From assembly GCF_000150275.1 (NCBI RefSeq), contig NW_002060943.1, positions 4,987,950-5,051,949 of the forward strand: a stretch of 64,000 nt of DNA. Direction: 5' to 3'. The notes under the pieces are model-generated. The model was given only the letters and a program-made list of their open reading frames with translations. It was not told the origin of the DNA and made no database searches. Positions 11,724-25,839 of this stretch are shown here, in pieces (the stretch's first letter is position 1; each line of letters begins with the position of its first letter). The translations under genes and the position numbers were made by a program. This DNA is from Trichoplax adhaerens (lineage: Eukaryota; Placozoa; Uniplacotomia; Trichoplacea; Trichoplacidae).

Positions 11724-14700
11724 ATGCCCAAGAAATCGAAATCCAAGTCGGGTAAAAGAGGCAGCGGGAAGGGTAAAGGAAAAGGAAAAGGAAAAGGGTG
11801 AGTAAAATGCTTAATATTATAAGTGTACGAGCCGCAATGTTATGGCATTACGAATATCTATTACAGTCGTATAACAATATCATGGTATATAAACTGTAAA
11901 GCTCTGAACTACTCTTAGCTATCGATAGTAAATGACCATAAAAGTACTTTTATAAAGATACCCTTCAAATTTAGCGTAAGACAGTAATCAGATACAGCAA
12001 AATTACATTCAGAATTTTAATATTGAGCTTCCTTTCTCGTGTAACTATTATGGGTAATGATAATCAAATCTATAGAAAGAAAAGCTCTTCCAAAGCTAGC
12101 AGAGACACCATAGTTCAACAAGCAGTTAGCAACGCAAAATTATGGGAATCAAGGCTTGACATAGCAGAGAAAAACAGAAAAGATCTTAAGTAATTAACTT
12201 TACATATCAAATTAGTAATTCTAAACAGAATAACCCATTTACATATATATCTTTACCTGTTGGTAATCATCATTATCTTCATCGTATTTTTTAATTGGGT
12301 TAGAGTTAACGTTAGAGATTTATCAAGTGAAAATGAACTTCTACGAGATAAAATGGCACAGGTAAGAATTTAATATCAAAAATAACTTTTTACAAGCATT
12401 TCCAAGTCAATAGCTTGACATATTCGTGTATTACGTATAATACATGCAAGGAATATTATAGCACTCTTAATGCTAACCGAATCTCATCCAATTCTAAAAT
12501 GATTTAATAATAACCATAAATAGACTGAAAAGGACACCATTGAAGTCATTTCATTCTTAAAGCACCAAGAAGATGTTAAATCTGAAGAAGTAAGCCTCTA
12601 CTTTAACATAAATTATATTTCGAACTATTTGTTAGCTTTTAAGTTTTCGAATTGGTTTTACTATTTTAAGAACTAAAACTATGCTAGAGATGACCAATTT
12701 TGATAATCAATCAGATATTAAGTAGAAATCTATTTTGGTACTTAATTTTAAAGATTGACCGATTAGAACAGCATCTCAAAGATATTCGCAGAGAGGCACG
12801 TAAAGAAAAAGAAGCCATGGTAATAATGTCTAGAGTATTCATACTAAACGCTATAATAATATACACATATATACTGTAGTAGTCTTAAAAGTACATTATC
12901 ACTTTTATCATTTATATGTATTTATTAAATTAGATGAAAGATTATTCGCAAAAACTTGACAAAATGGAAGAGGCAATCAATGAGAAAGATCGAGATGTAA
13001 GTAATGCTCCATCAGCTTTTGTTAGGTTCATTTTCACTTACGATTACCTATTCTGATCCAAATATGAAATGGTCCCTTTAGATTAGACTGATGCAGTCGG
13101 AATTGAAGCTCGTAAAAGAATTCCGCCGTAAGCGGGGACAAATGCAAAAGGAACTGGATGAGGTTAATTTCTATTTGTTATAATTCAACAAATCATTACT
13201 TCTCAACATTCAGAATTCAGTTTCAACATTAGAATAATTTGAAACTATTTCAATCATTAGATTAAAGACAACTTGTACGGTGCGGAAAGACAACATAAAC
13301 AAACTGTTTCTAAAATGGAGCAAAAATTTTTTGAGGAGAAGGTATAATTTAAAAAATCTAGAGCTTTTTGGCAATAATTATAAGTATTAAATGGACAATT
13401 GTAAACATTAAATTGTTTGCGCTCTTGGCAATCACTATAGATTCATTTGCAAGACGAAGCTAATGCGAAAATTGCAGAACTAGCAGAACGAGCTCACAAA
13501 GAGGCAGTAAAGTAAGTGAAAAATTTTTGTTGATTAAAATTGCATTTTCTTTATTAATTCAATACCATGACTACATAATCTGACAGTAAACTGGATGAAA
13601 CAACAAAATCTGTATATAAAGAAAATGTGCGATTAGTGGAAGCACTCAATTATCACGTTAAGGAAGGAAAAGACCTACGCAAAGTCAGTCTATGAGTTAT
13701 TTCCTCCGCAACTTTACGATTACAGTATATAGCTAATTGAATACTTCCTTCTATTAACCAGCAATTGGAGCATGTGCGGGAGGATTATGATGCAATCCAT
13801 CGTGAAAGAGAGTTAAATGACATTATTATGAGAGAGAAAGTAACACAATCTAAACAGCTGCAAAAGCTAGTCAGTGAGGTACGGTAAAGTTTAGCGAAAT
13901 ATTGAACCATTTTATAACATTAGTTGACGCTGCATTTCCAATATAGCCTAGAAATATACCATAATAAGATATCTTAAAGCAACATACTAAAACAATACAT
14001 CTAATTCTATGTAGCAAAAAGAAAAGGTTCACAATTTAGAATTATCTCTGAGCCATGTTGTAAGAGAATTTGAACACGAACGAGCTAGTCTACATAGCCG
14101 AATAGAGCAAGAATTGGAGGCTAGCAGGTACATTCAGGCCCTTTTATTAATTATAGAGGTGTAATTAAACTACTTTGTGCTGGAATTAAAATATACAGAT
14201 ATACATAGCCAGTGGTTAACTCAGATGCAATATTTTATGATACCTAATGCGCTATTTACAGAATGGAAAATGAAAAACTCAAGAAAATTTTAGACTTAAA
14301 AAATAAAGAATTAACTAGGATTAAACGACTGGGAAAAAATATATTAGACCAAGTAAGCTAATGAATTCCTCATCACAGTACCGCATACATAGCCGTATTT
14401 TAAAAAGATGCAATTCATACGTAATACATTAAAGCTAGTTATATGTTGTTTTGCAGAGAACTGAAATGGAGCAGTTCTTTTTAGAGGCTCTGTCACACAT
14501 CAGAAATGAAATCGTTAGAAATAGGTATACTCAAGAATTGTTATATATTTTTGTATTTAATTAAATATCTTATTCGACTAAAAGTGGCTTTATGTCTGTA
14601 ATTTAATAATCGCTATGCTTTATCATTTTAGAACGCAATACAAGCATGACGCTCAAACTGTATACAATAGGAAAATGTTAACTGCTCATACAGGAGGAAT

Positions 14701-15553
14701 CAATTATCCTAAAGTTAGAACATTCCGGTATGTTTGGTCTATGATAACTACTTTACTGATCTATTCTCGATATGATATAACCTAGCTTGTAGACAAAGTC
14801 AATGATTTAATTGCTACATCTTTACTTTTTACCATCAGCCCCACTGATACTAGCACAAACAACGTTTATGAAGATTTAGAGAAAGCAAGAGACTGGTAAT
14901 AATTTATCAGCAAAGTTACTATAATGTAGAAAGTACTATCGTGCATTACAGATTAACACAAAATAACAAAAGATCTCAATGATGATAAGTAGTCAAAAGC
15001 CTTAGATTATATGAAAAATTTTTGGATTATTTTATTAGGACGCATATGCCCAAAGATATTGATATAGGAGATTTGACATGGGAACAAAAAGAAAAAGTTA
15101 TTCGATATTTGTTTGCGAAAATGAATGGTTACAAGGGCAGGTACATATGAGATGAGGCGAAGACTTATCAATCTTTACTAGATCGATTTCTGTAACTTAA
15201 ATTTAAATATAATTCTATACAATTTAAAGGCAAGTAGATCCTAAGTCAAATCAGGAGAAACAAACGAAACTTAGTATTACAAATGGCAAGGAAATTATAA
15301 GGTACTCATTACTATTTAAAATTCTCTTAATTTTTAAAACTTATTTCACTACGACCAGAGAGCGAAACTTTAAAAAGCCGTCTATTTCTATTTTATTAGT
15401 CCAATACAAGATGATCTAAAAGAAATTGATGAATCCGCATTCGATGAAAACGGAACTGCATTCTTAACACAGTATGATCAGACTACGATAGAACAAAACA
15501 TTTCGCTACCTGATATCCGCGATTCGCGTAAAGAAGTTACTACCAAAATATAA
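11724..15553 (+). CDS. BBOF1: Basal body-orientation factor 1 (BBOF1/CCDC176), 19 exons
   Basis: Coiled-coil protein of motile cilia, located at basal bodies/axonemes; in vertebrates it is needed to align basal bodies in multiciliated cells. My GT-AG model gives 546 aa (human is of similar size). Exons: 11724-11797, 12076-12189, 12304-12361, 12524-12589, 12754-12819, 12934-12996, 13082-13162, 13261-13341, 13441-13511, 13587-13683, 13762-13878, 14015-14127, 14262-14352, 14457-14524, 14632-14727, 14839-14895, 15039-15140, 15230-15301, 15400-15553. The start is a Lys/Gly-rich basic tail. Family blocks follow: N-A-K-L-W-E-S-R-L, E-K-D-T-I-E-V-I-S-F-L-K, K-E-N-V-R-L-V-E-A-L, R-T-E-M-E-Q-F-F-L-E-A-L, Y-P-K-V-R-T-F and, at 450-459, L-T-W-E-Q-K-E-K-V-I. 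Heptad-like, charged helix fills about 45-400. The frame holds across all 18 introns. The exon 3 acceptor at 12304 was chosen because it keeps family spacing; 12317 is an in-frame alternative. An X-box lies upstream. Confidence 0.93.
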
Positions 15554-17308
15554 TCAATAGATTTAGTTATTTCTATTTGTTGAAATTCCCCACGCTATTT
15601 AATGTATAATATGATTGTAATTTTGTGCTTAAAGGTTACAATTATTGTATAATCAAGCATTCAGACCATGGTGAAGTCTAGGCTCTATACTACTACAAAT
15701 TGACTTACATAACTTAAATGGACCAGCAACATCAAATAATAAACTGTATATTGAGCCTGGTGATCTTTAAATTCTAGAATAGTAGCTATAAAATATGTAT
15801 ATAAATGTTTACTTGCAATTTTTTTACGAAATGCAGCAACCTTCATAACTAATAAAATAACAGGCATAATTTTAACCAAAAATTTTTAAAAAACTTATTT
15901 ATTGGTAAGGTAACACATTCTTAATAAAAGGATGTTATTACTTGGTGTGATGGAGGGTTCGAAGAGTCAGATAATGTGGTTTTAGTTGCCATGCAGAGAA
16001 TTGCACAAGGAGCTTAAGAAAAGAGGATACTTTATTGTAGATAGTAGTTAGGTACAGTGTGATAATTACGGTAGGTCAGTGTGGTAGCTGCCGTGAGTAA
16101 AGTGTGAATACTAACTGTAACTAATAATGCAACTTAACAAATCTAAGGTAGAAAACGGCAGCATTTATAGCTATGCATTAGAACACATGCAGAGAACATG
16201 ATTGTAGGATTAGATAGAACATATACCATAACAGGTTATAGAATAGCAGATGATTGTAGAAAATAGCGAGGACTGTAATAACTAAATGTATTAAGCCATA
16301 TTTGAATGTAGAGCGAACAGACTGTAGATATGTCTAAATATAAGATCAATACAACATGTCTATATTTAAGAGTAAAGTATAGTTACAGTACATTCTAAAT
16401 ACACTACACTTGGTATGATGGAAGCTTTAAAATGCAGACTACAAATATGTTGGTAAAAGCTTTCGTTCAGACATTGATATCATCTGTGTTTCTGGCCCAA
16501 AAATTTATCTGAGTAATGCGCTGGTATAAATTGAAAGAAATCAGGCTTAAAATTATACTCGTTCCGGAAAGAGTAAAAAGTTGGCTACCTATGCCATATG
16601 TATTTATTGAAACATGATTCATCGCTGGATACATAATTTATTATTACAGATGGCTATCCATCAATAAAATCTTATAATAAAGTATATTACAACTTCAGGG
16701 ATTTTAAATAAGATCCTCGTATAGGCGCTATTAAGCTATATTAAATGTTCAGAGGGTATCGTACCGAACCGTAATCTATGGATAAAATGGCCTTAATATA
16801 TCAGAAAATTATTGTCACTAGCAATAGTGGCTAGATTGAACGGCTTATCAAATTATTATTATTATCAAGCTGCCAAAATAAGAACAATGTAAATATTTAA
16901 GTTTAAAAGCCATAATATTCGCTTCAAAATATCCACGTATGAAGTTATATATTGCAAGTTGCAATATGGTAAAACAACCGTATTCTATAAAAGTATAGGT
17001 ATGAATGCTTTGAGGATTTGGCATAACGTTCCAATTATATAATTATTGATTGATTGTCCTATTGCTAGTTCGAACTATAACGGCTAATATACACCTACTG
17101 AAGATTAGGTTCATCAGTTTACATAGGTCATTCATACACTGCTTATGTCTCTAGCCATACGAATCAGACACAGTACTGTATTACTATTCGAATAAATCAG
17201 TTACATAATAGATGGAGTATATAGACACTGAGAATACAGAAAAGGCTATAGAGTACCATACTAAAAGGTAGGATCGAATTTTAAGCATGCGCATTATAAA
17301 TTGCTTTA
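15554..17308. other. BBOF1-CFAP61 intergenic region
   Basis: AATAAA at 15738-15743 is a possible BBOF1 polyadenylation signal, 185 nt after the stop; another AATAAA is at 15923-15928. The 64-codon minus-strand frame at 15685-15879 shows no motif and I do not count it as a gene. The rest appears non-coding and ends with the CFAP61 promoter region. Confidence 0.5.
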
Positions 17309-17322
17309 GTATCCATAGCAAC
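17309..17322. promoter_or_regulatory. RFX-type X-box in the CFAP61 promoter
   Basis: GTATCCATAGCAAC fits the X-box form GTHNYY-AT-RRNAAC at every position. It ends 303 nt before the CFAP61 ATG. It parallels the X-box before the neighbouring ciliary gene BBOF1. RFX control is inferred from the motif and from the ciliary role of the gene. Confidence 0.65.
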
Positions 17323-17625
17323 TAACTCCATCAATGCTCGGCTACAGATTTATCCCAAGTTAAGGTTTAAAATTTTGGAGAAAGTAAACGTAGAATATTA
17401 CGTCTAAGCATCATCTGCCGCTATCAAATACTTTGACAAACGCTGGTCTATTACGGTCTGTCATAAACAGCAGCTTTCTACTTTAAAGCCATATAATAAC
17501 ACGAATTCCAATCAGACACTCAGCTCCAATTATAAGCGAATTTGCAAGTCATTTCTGCTTACTAACGAAAAATCTAAACTCGATCAAGATAGACATTAAA
17601 TATAATTGATTGGTATGAGAATAAC

Positions 17626-20600
17626 ATGGCATCTACAAGCAACACTGGTGAATTAGATATAAATGTGCGTCGCACGGAAATATCTGATGCTACAAAGATT
17701 ATGCAATTATTTAACTCCTCGACTGAAAAAATTTTTGGCCGCGTTAATGTCGTTCACTTGATGTAAGTATAATATGAGTAGATGTAGTATCCTGCTTAGC
17801 TTACACAATATCTTGATTCTTCTATTTCTAGAGAAAAATCAGTTCTTTCTATCACTATTACGGATGATCAAGAAACAATGATTGGACAAGCCTCTTTTTA
17901 TGATTATCCTAATATTCAGTCACACGTAGTCGAAAGATGGGAAGACTTAATAATCTCCAACCCAAAACTGGCACACTGCTCGGTAATTAAGTCTATACTT
18001 AAGTTACAAGATAGCAATTTACTTACCTCGAATAACATCTTGATTCATATTATCAATTTTACTCCTTTAGCCTCTAAATACTTTATTCCTTCATCATTTC
18101 GTCGCCCTTGAAGGCTACGCTAAAGGAGTAGCAAAAGAGATTTTTAAGTAAGTATTGAGCTCTTCCAGAATTTTAATTTTATTGATCACTTGTATAGATC
18201 AAGAGTCATTAAACCATTTATCTATCTCTTTTTATTCCATCAACATCGTAGGACATTCTTTAATGCGACACCTTACGTTCACTACTGTTTGTTGAGCGTT
18301 AAGAAAGGCACAGCTATGGGTAACTCAGCTATTCTATTAAAATCTTATGCTTGAAAATTTGTGCTAAAATTGAAGCTGTATTAAATCACATAATCACAAT
18401 AGGCGATTCCTTAAATGAAATTTTTTCGCCGACTGGATTTATCTCAAAGTTGGAGGGAAGTGAATACGAGATATTAATTTGTCACCGTCATGACCATTGC
18501 CCAACTTTACATATACGCCCTGCAAAGTACGAAATATACGGGAGACAATTTCTCGAATGAATGATTAAATACATATGATTACAAACGCCGTAATTATTTT
18601 ATCGTACTTTAATAAATTAGGGTCGAAGATCATGATGACTTAGTACCCATATTTAATCGGCAGAGTGAAGTTCTAAAAGAAACTTATGGTAAATTTCCTA
18701 CCAATCCTAAATCCGTTATTATTATCAATCATTTGATGCTATACTGTACAGTATATTATTTGGAAAATTAACTTAATGCCGCTATTGTTATTACGTACAA
18801 TCCAATAGGTGATTATTTTCTAGCGGAGTTAATAGAAGCTCAAAATGAAAATAACAAGTGCATCGTAGTAGACGTAAGATCGAAAAAATAAGTATTATGA
18901 ATAAAAGATAGTTATCAATGTATTATAAGACCTATTAAGTATGTCATTGTTAATCACTTAGGTTAAGGGAACTGCAGTTGGGTTTATGAGTCTGAGTAAA
19001 AACGTTAATATAGATATATTAACGTCATGCTTTGAGCTATCGCCATTTAATGGTTTGAGAAGACCTCCTGAATTTAGTAACGCTGAAAATGACGATGGAA
19101 AGCAAGCATCTGAAACCGAAGAGCCAACTGATACACCTGCTAAGACATCAAGGTATTGCGACCGATATATATGAAGGAAATATAATCTTGCTGGAATATG
19201 ATTTCTAACTTAAGATTTGATAAATACTAAACTATATTTATTTTAATATCATGGATTGAACAGAGTTACATCGATCATTCAAACCGACGGTAGATATTGA
19301 ATTATTATCATATCTAGACCTACAGTATATTGCTCATTAACTCATTTAATGTTTAAATGTTTTTTTTATCGCAATGATCAAAACTTGTCAAAAAATCAGA
19401 CCATGATTCCAAAAAGGACGATAGGAAGCATTCCACTAAAGGGTAAGTTAATTTTAATTACTAACTGTTCAAATTTATAAACCTATAAAGAAATACCGCC
19501 ACCTGTATTTGTTTCATAATGTAACATCTATTAAATGACTTTCAGACTCCATGATATCTTTTCACGTCCACCAACTAGAGGTTTGTATTTTTATGTAGTG
19601 TAAGACATGAACTAGACGATACTGCTGAATAGCAAATCTGAAACTAAAGAAAAGTATGATCTATCTAATCTATAGGAAGTACTATAACTATTGGAACAGA
19701 TACTAGTGACGTACACTTTAAATCAAAACTTGCTGATGTTTATGACGACGATGACGGGTAAATGTGTTAATAAAGCAATATAGCTTAATCTCGCTTATTT
19801 TATCAATCTTAACATTATTTTATATCTCAATACTCCTTTCTAACGGATATAAAATTACGATACAAATTTATAGAAGTTCTTTTGATGGCAGTGAGGAATT
19901 CTCTGAGCACAGTGGCTCAGAATCAGTCCAGGTACATAAATATTTCTAGAAAATTGTGTTTTCGAATCACTAACTTCGGCATGAAAAATGCCTTTAAATT
20001 TTAGTCACTAAGATCACGGAATGATATGGAAGCTCAAGCTCTGGTGAGTTAAAAAATATATCTGTAATTATTAAGCACTATACACTAAATCTATTATCCT
20101 TAAAGAGTTTGACACATTCTTTGTTAATACATATACGCTAGCAATCAATGCACGGAAAATTTAAAATACTTTTTATTACAGGATATAAAAGGAATTGATC
20201 GCGCATCTAGTGCACCAGTCTATCAAGGAACTCCGTCCGTTATTTGCATTCAATTATATTGTATAGACGAAAAGTATGAAACAAGGTAAGTCGATTATTA
20301 AAGGGTAGTATATAACGGCATTTAATTATAATCACTAATGACTGAAATTGAATATAAAAACAGATCACTAGACTTCATTACAGCGGCTTTTGATTTCTTC
20401 CCGGTATGTACCCTTAATTTAAAATTTTTATCCTGCTATTTGATATCTAATTTGACAAAATTAATAATTTTATGGACTAGAATGTCGATTATTGCGTCAT
20501 CACTGTACCACATTTGGTTCCGGAATTTCCTTTACTGCAACATTTCACGGTAAGCTAGGAACAGTAATTTAGAAAGCAAATTGTAGAAATGGCTGATTTC

Positions 20601-23600
20601 TAAATATTTTACGCAGAGAGTAACTCCTAAGCCTAGAAGTACCTTTCCTCAAGAACTCTATCTTTTTCATCACTATGGTTTAATCAAGTAAATAGTAAAT
20701 CACAGCATTTGAAATGATGTAAAAGTCCGTGATCTAACGTTCATCTACTTTATTGTTTAGCTCCATGAAAGTCAGAAACGTAAAAGTCGAAGATGTTGAA
20801 ACTATTTCTAAACTTGTACAAAACACAACAGGCAAAGACATGCTATTAAGGTATTAAAATACCGTGCACATTCATGAAATGATCTTGTTAATTCCCACTA
20901 ATCTTCCATCAATCTGATCACTTTCTAATAGGGACATTAATTTATACAACATGGCTCGCCGCGATCCGGTGAGTTGACAACCTTTATCTTTAACATCAAA
21001 ATATTAAAATATTGCCTTAAAATTTATTATACTGATTTGATCCTAAGTATTTGGTAGAACGACTTATAATGACTTAATAGATTTTAGCAAAATTTCCAAA
21101 ATTGTTTATTTTAAAACCATTAAACACAAGCCTTGAATAATGTTAAATAAATAAATTTAACTATATTACCAGGATGGAACAGACATCAAAGCCTATGTTG
21201 CTGTCTGTCTAAATCAACCTGTAGGTGTTGCAGTTATTAGAAAGGAAGAGGTAAAGATTTATATGATATTAAAAATAAATGGCGAGTTGTAATGCAAATG
21301 TTAGCTAAATTCAATGCTAATGACGCTTTCCAATTTCATATTACTTTCAGAACATAGAGTATATTCGATCCCACTACAACATCGAAGATTTTATTTATTA
21401 TAATCATTATATGAGGGAGGAACACGGCCACTTACATCATTTCGTCTTGAATCCCATCTACTCCCACTTTTCCAAATACTTTATTCAGGTAATAATCATC
21501 TACAGGTTAAGAAATTTATAAGCAGTTGCAGATCAATACTGGTAATCAAAAATTACTTAATAATTTTTATGGGGTATACATTTCAACTGGAACTTTAAGA
21601 TTGAAAAGCTACGATACTTCGCGAATAATTATCGAGACAGAGAAAAGTAAATCTTAACCTTGATATTCTCTCTATTAATTAGGAAATTTTGCGATTATCG
21701 AAGAAGAATGCTATTTATTACCCGATATATCCACCGTATGTTCAGTTAAACGAAACCAAGCCTCATTCATTAGCATCATGTTTAGCTAACATGGTGCCCA
21801 TTAGGTATGGAGGATGAAAACTGCTTTTACCTTGTATTCATATTCTATCAGCATTTGATACCGTAACCATGAATGACTTTGTCTAATTAGGGCTCGAAGA
21901 CAAGTTCAATACGTAGTCGATGAATTAAAGCATAACGCTCCGTCTAATCGAATTTTGCAACAAATGGTAATCAAGACCAAGATGCAATTACAATGTTAAC
22001 ATTAGTTTGGTCTAATGAAACAATATTAAATTAATTAAATCCTTTGTTATTATATCGCAGGATAACTACATGTTGTTTCACATTAATAAGAAGTTGGTCA
22101 TGGAACCAAAGATTACGATTAATGCCAGAATCATCGTTGTTGGAGCATCTGATGTGGGTGTATCTTTCCTGGAAAAACTTATTTTTAGGTACTGTAGTAT
22201 AGGCTAATATCCATAGAACTCAAACTTTTAGCCCAGCTTCTTTTAAAATGCAATAGAACGATCCTTGAATATTTTATTTAGCCCCCACATGAGATTTAAC
22301 AATCTCAAACTGATCAGCCCTAATGGCATTCCAGGCCAACTAAAACCTAATTCGTTAAGGAATCAATTTTTAGCTGACAGGTAAGATATATGAGTAATAG
22401 CCACGTATTTAATATTAATAAAGATCTACAAATATATATATAAAATTGATGAGTTTAAATGGCTTAATCTGATTTAGCTACTGTTATACGCAACAAAACT
22501 ACGACCAGATCGCTTTACATTCATGGGTTAGCGTTATAAAAGGAGAGGTCAAAGCCATAAATAGGTTAAAAATCAGCAAAGATGAATACTATTCAGTTCT
22601 AACTATACATTTATCTTGTAAACATTTAAGTGCTGCACTGCTCAATCTACTTAATTAAACCTTAACAAATTTGCAGTATAATACTGAAGTAAGTTTATTA
22701 TTCTTAATTACAATCAATCTTATATTAGGAAAAGTAAATATGTGGTGGTAGGAAACGATACGAAAGTCATGTATGATCATTTAATCTTGTGTACTGGCTG
22801 CCGCTACCAATATTCATGCCCTACTGGTGTTAATGTCGATGAGAATGTCGTAAACAACGAAACTACTGTACCTTATCGATATTTCGGACCAAAATATAGC
22901 AATATTTTCACATTAAATGATCAGTTCGATTGTCAAGCATTTCTTGATTGGTTAGAAGAACAAGACTTTATCAATCGTCGAGGTATATTTTACTTAGGTT
23001 GCTATAGCTATTAAATAATTTTTTATCTGCATAATATTAATTGAGCTATATTAATAATACTCGTAAATATCAGTAGAGATAGGTATCAATTACGTCTTGT
23101 TCACTCTATTAGCTCATAGTTACAATGCTTTAAAACTCATAATTAGGCAATTTTTCCATTTGCACTTATAGGTAATGTTAACTCAGCCTTCTTAATACTC
23201 GTAAAAATTAGTAGAGATAGGTATCAAGTACATCTATCTAATTCAACTAATTAGTTCATGGCTACAGTACTTTGAAACTTCATAATTGCATAATACAATT
23301 ATCAAACATTAATTAATATAAGGAGCTAGATGATTCTAGAGACGATTGTTATATTAAAACTATATCATATTGCCAAATTTATTTCAAAGCAATTATAATT
23401 CGTTAGCCAATAAACGAGTCTTATAAATTGTCTAAATAACACCAATAGTGGTACAGCTTCCCTTTTGCTATGGTATCATAGAGTTAAACTTGTTATTATT
23501 ATGTAATTATTTATGATTTAATATTACACGATATTTAATGTGGACGATGCATGCAGTAATGAATAATTCCTTTTCTATTTAGATCACGTATGCATTTACG

Positions 23601-25839
23601 GCAGCACTATTGATGCTTATACCACAGTCCAAGCTTTACTAGAATACGGAATCGAAGGCTCAAGAATTATTCTAATTCATCCGCCGGCAGCATCTCCTAT
23701 AAATTGTTTCAATAACAGTATAGTAGAAGAAGTAGTTTTAAAAGGATTGAAAGAAGCTGGTAAATATAGGACATAATTTAGTTATAAAATGCTGTAGCAA
23801 TTCGATAATCTACTTGAGATTATGAGAACATCTCGTTCTAAAATTTGGATATCTTTTTCATACTTCATAAGGCATCACAGTACATCATGACTTGATATTG
23901 GCTAGATGGGAAATTGATGAATCTAACGAAACAGTGGTTGGCGCTAGTTTTACTTCTGATAATAAACCAGTCCAAATCTCATGTTCGGCTTTCATTTGCT
24001 TTAGCAAACTTGGCATTGACTACTCTATTTTTAAAGGTTTTTATTTCATCTTATTGAATCTTTACAACCAACTATAGTGCAGATAATTCTTGAATTTAAA
24101 TTCAAAAGACTCACCATTATGCCTAATGATAATCAATTCTTATCTACGTTACTAGCTATCAACGATTCATGCTTGGTCTACGATGGGAGATTAGTCATTG
24201 ATTCTAGCTATCGAACAAATGATCCTTGCATTTGGGCCGCTGGACCAATGACCAAGTTTGCACGCAGATATCATGCAGAGGCTTGGACTCATGCTAATTT
24301 TAATTCTAAAGAAGTTGGACTCAAGGTTGAAATAGCAAATCTAATCGCCTTTTTCAATATATGATTAACTGATTTAGCGAAATTAGCGAATACGGATCGC
24401 TATATCTTATTCTTTATTGCATTATATTCTTACCCTTTCTTTGCTAGTTGGCTGAAACCGTTCTAAGCATATTAGACCCTATGCTTGAATCAGAAGCTCC
24501 AGATGCACAACCTGATATTATCCCGGTATATAACCATCCGAAGACATTCCTTACGAAACTACCAGGTAGCTTAATCTATTAATTGAATTGTCAAAGTTTT
24601 AAAAGTACAAATTCCGCCATACTATAACAAAAATTCATGGCAAATTCTGTATTTAAATTATTTGATACCCTGAAGTAATGGAAACTTTTAAGATCTAGCA
24701 GTGGATGGATGATATATAACCAATATATTTGTTTTAAAATCTTAAACAGGAAATTACACATATCTTCATACTGGTAAACCTTCCCTAAATATATCTCTCG
24801 ATTCAATGATGGTCCAACCAAATTACGTAAGTTAAAGACTTTAGAAGAATCACAAATAGCTTTTGTTATCTTATACCAAATAATTAAAGCTAGGAATATA
24901 TAACTTCATCTTAGGGCCATGTATTAGTCACTGGTAGCCATACAGTGGATACTCAAGGGTATTTTAGACTGCATATAAATCAATATCGATCAGTAGAAAC
25001 TGTAACCTGTTTGAGCAAAAATGTAAGCTACTCTGTGGATAGAACATGCTACACTGCATAAAAACATGATTAAAATAGCCTAAATCATCCTTAAGTAATG
25101 GTAAAATAATCTTGTAATTCCTTTTTTATAATAGGAAATTAAAGTAAATAACCTGCTATCACTTTATGGTATTCATGAAAAGTTTCTTAATAACGTTCTA
25201 TCACGTTATAAAGAAGGCCTTGTTTCCGACTTTTATCAGTAAGGAGTAGAACCTGTTATAACAACTTACATTTATCTCCTCAACAATAGTATAAAGAACA
25301 TGGCGCTAAATTAAGCTTTAAAATATTACAAGTTTAGATAATAATTCCTTGTTATTATATTGAAAGGTACTTCAATGAACCGTGGGCTACAGCAATCTTT
25401 CATGACCGCTTTCATGATTTCCGTGAAGAAATCAAAGAAATCCTATTTAATAAACAGGTAGACTTATTTATTCGAGCTAAATAATCTAGTAGTGGGCTAT
25501 AAACTGCAATTTCCAGAATGAAATAACAGAATCTTTAAATAATAATTTCTTCTTAGGTTGAAGAAGAATCGGACGAAACATTTGAACTGAAAATACGCAA
25601 ACTATTGGACGAAGATTTTACTGTAAGTTATCTTCTCTATAACTAGAATAAATTTAGTTTTTAACATTAAATTTCACCGTTCGGTTCCCTTTCTTTCGCA
25701 GTTTACCAAAAAAGAACTACAACAACTTGGTGAAGATTATATTAAAAGTTGCAAGAGTTCAACAGAGAAGCGCTTATTAACATATTTAAGTTATAACACC
25801 TATCACTTGCCCATGTATGCGAAACCAGGAATAGTTTAA
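17626..25839 (+). CDS. CFAP61: Cilia- and flagella-associated protein 61 (CFAP61), 38 exons
   Basis: Axonemal protein of the calmodulin- and spoke-associated complex at the radial-spoke base, needed for motility. My GT-AG model gives 1256 aa (human about 1237). Exons: 17626-17762, 17832-17982, 18071-18147, 18252-18319, 18403-18526, 18621-18688, 18809-18873, 18962-19152, 19264-19289, 19400-19442, 19546-19580, 19676-19757, 19874-19931, 20005-20043, 20182-20285, 20364-20403, 20481-20549, 20617-20687, 20761-20850, 20932-20968, 21173-21250, 21351-21488, 21683-21804, 21891-21966, 22061-22188, 22282-22380, 22478-22564, 22729-22982, 23583-23759, 23872-24036, 24156-24325, 24448-24565, 24750-24826, 24915-25022, 25135-25238, 25367-25457, 25557-25622, 25702-25839. 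Evidence: N-terminal family domain (H-R-H-D-H-C-P-T-L-H), GNAT-like block around 552-597 (R-E-E-H-G-H-L-H-H-F), Rossmann-type G-A-S-D-V-G (691-696), and a C-terminus H-L-P-M-Y-A-K-P-G-I-V. Residues 294-388 form a Ser/Asp/Glu-rich linker on tiny exons, the least certain part (exons 9-11). Confidence 0.95.
23055..23310. repeat. Tandem duplication inside CFAP61 intron 28, about 138-bp unit
   Basis: TAATACTCGTAAATATCAG at 23055 recurs at 23193 as TAATACTCGTAAAAATTAG. AGAGATAGGTATCAA follows in both copies, as do TTAG(C/T)TCAT and AAAACTCATAATTA/GAAACTTCATAATTG blocks. The duplication helps make this 600-nt intron the longest in CFAP61. Confidence 0.75.

Noticed and set aside
17878-18111. 77-codon frame as a separate gene
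   Set aside because: Its first part is CFAP61 exon 2. The remainder is intron 2, whose donor at 17983 and acceptor before 18071 restore the family sequence.
22742-24364. Plus-strand frames at 22742-23014, 23892-24077 and 24077-24364 as separate small genes
   Set aside because: They are CFAP61 exons 28, 30 and 31 with read-through into introns.
24591-24821. 76-codon minus-strand frame inside CFAP61
   Set aside because: It overlaps CFAP61 intron 32 and exon 33 in antisense and has no motif.
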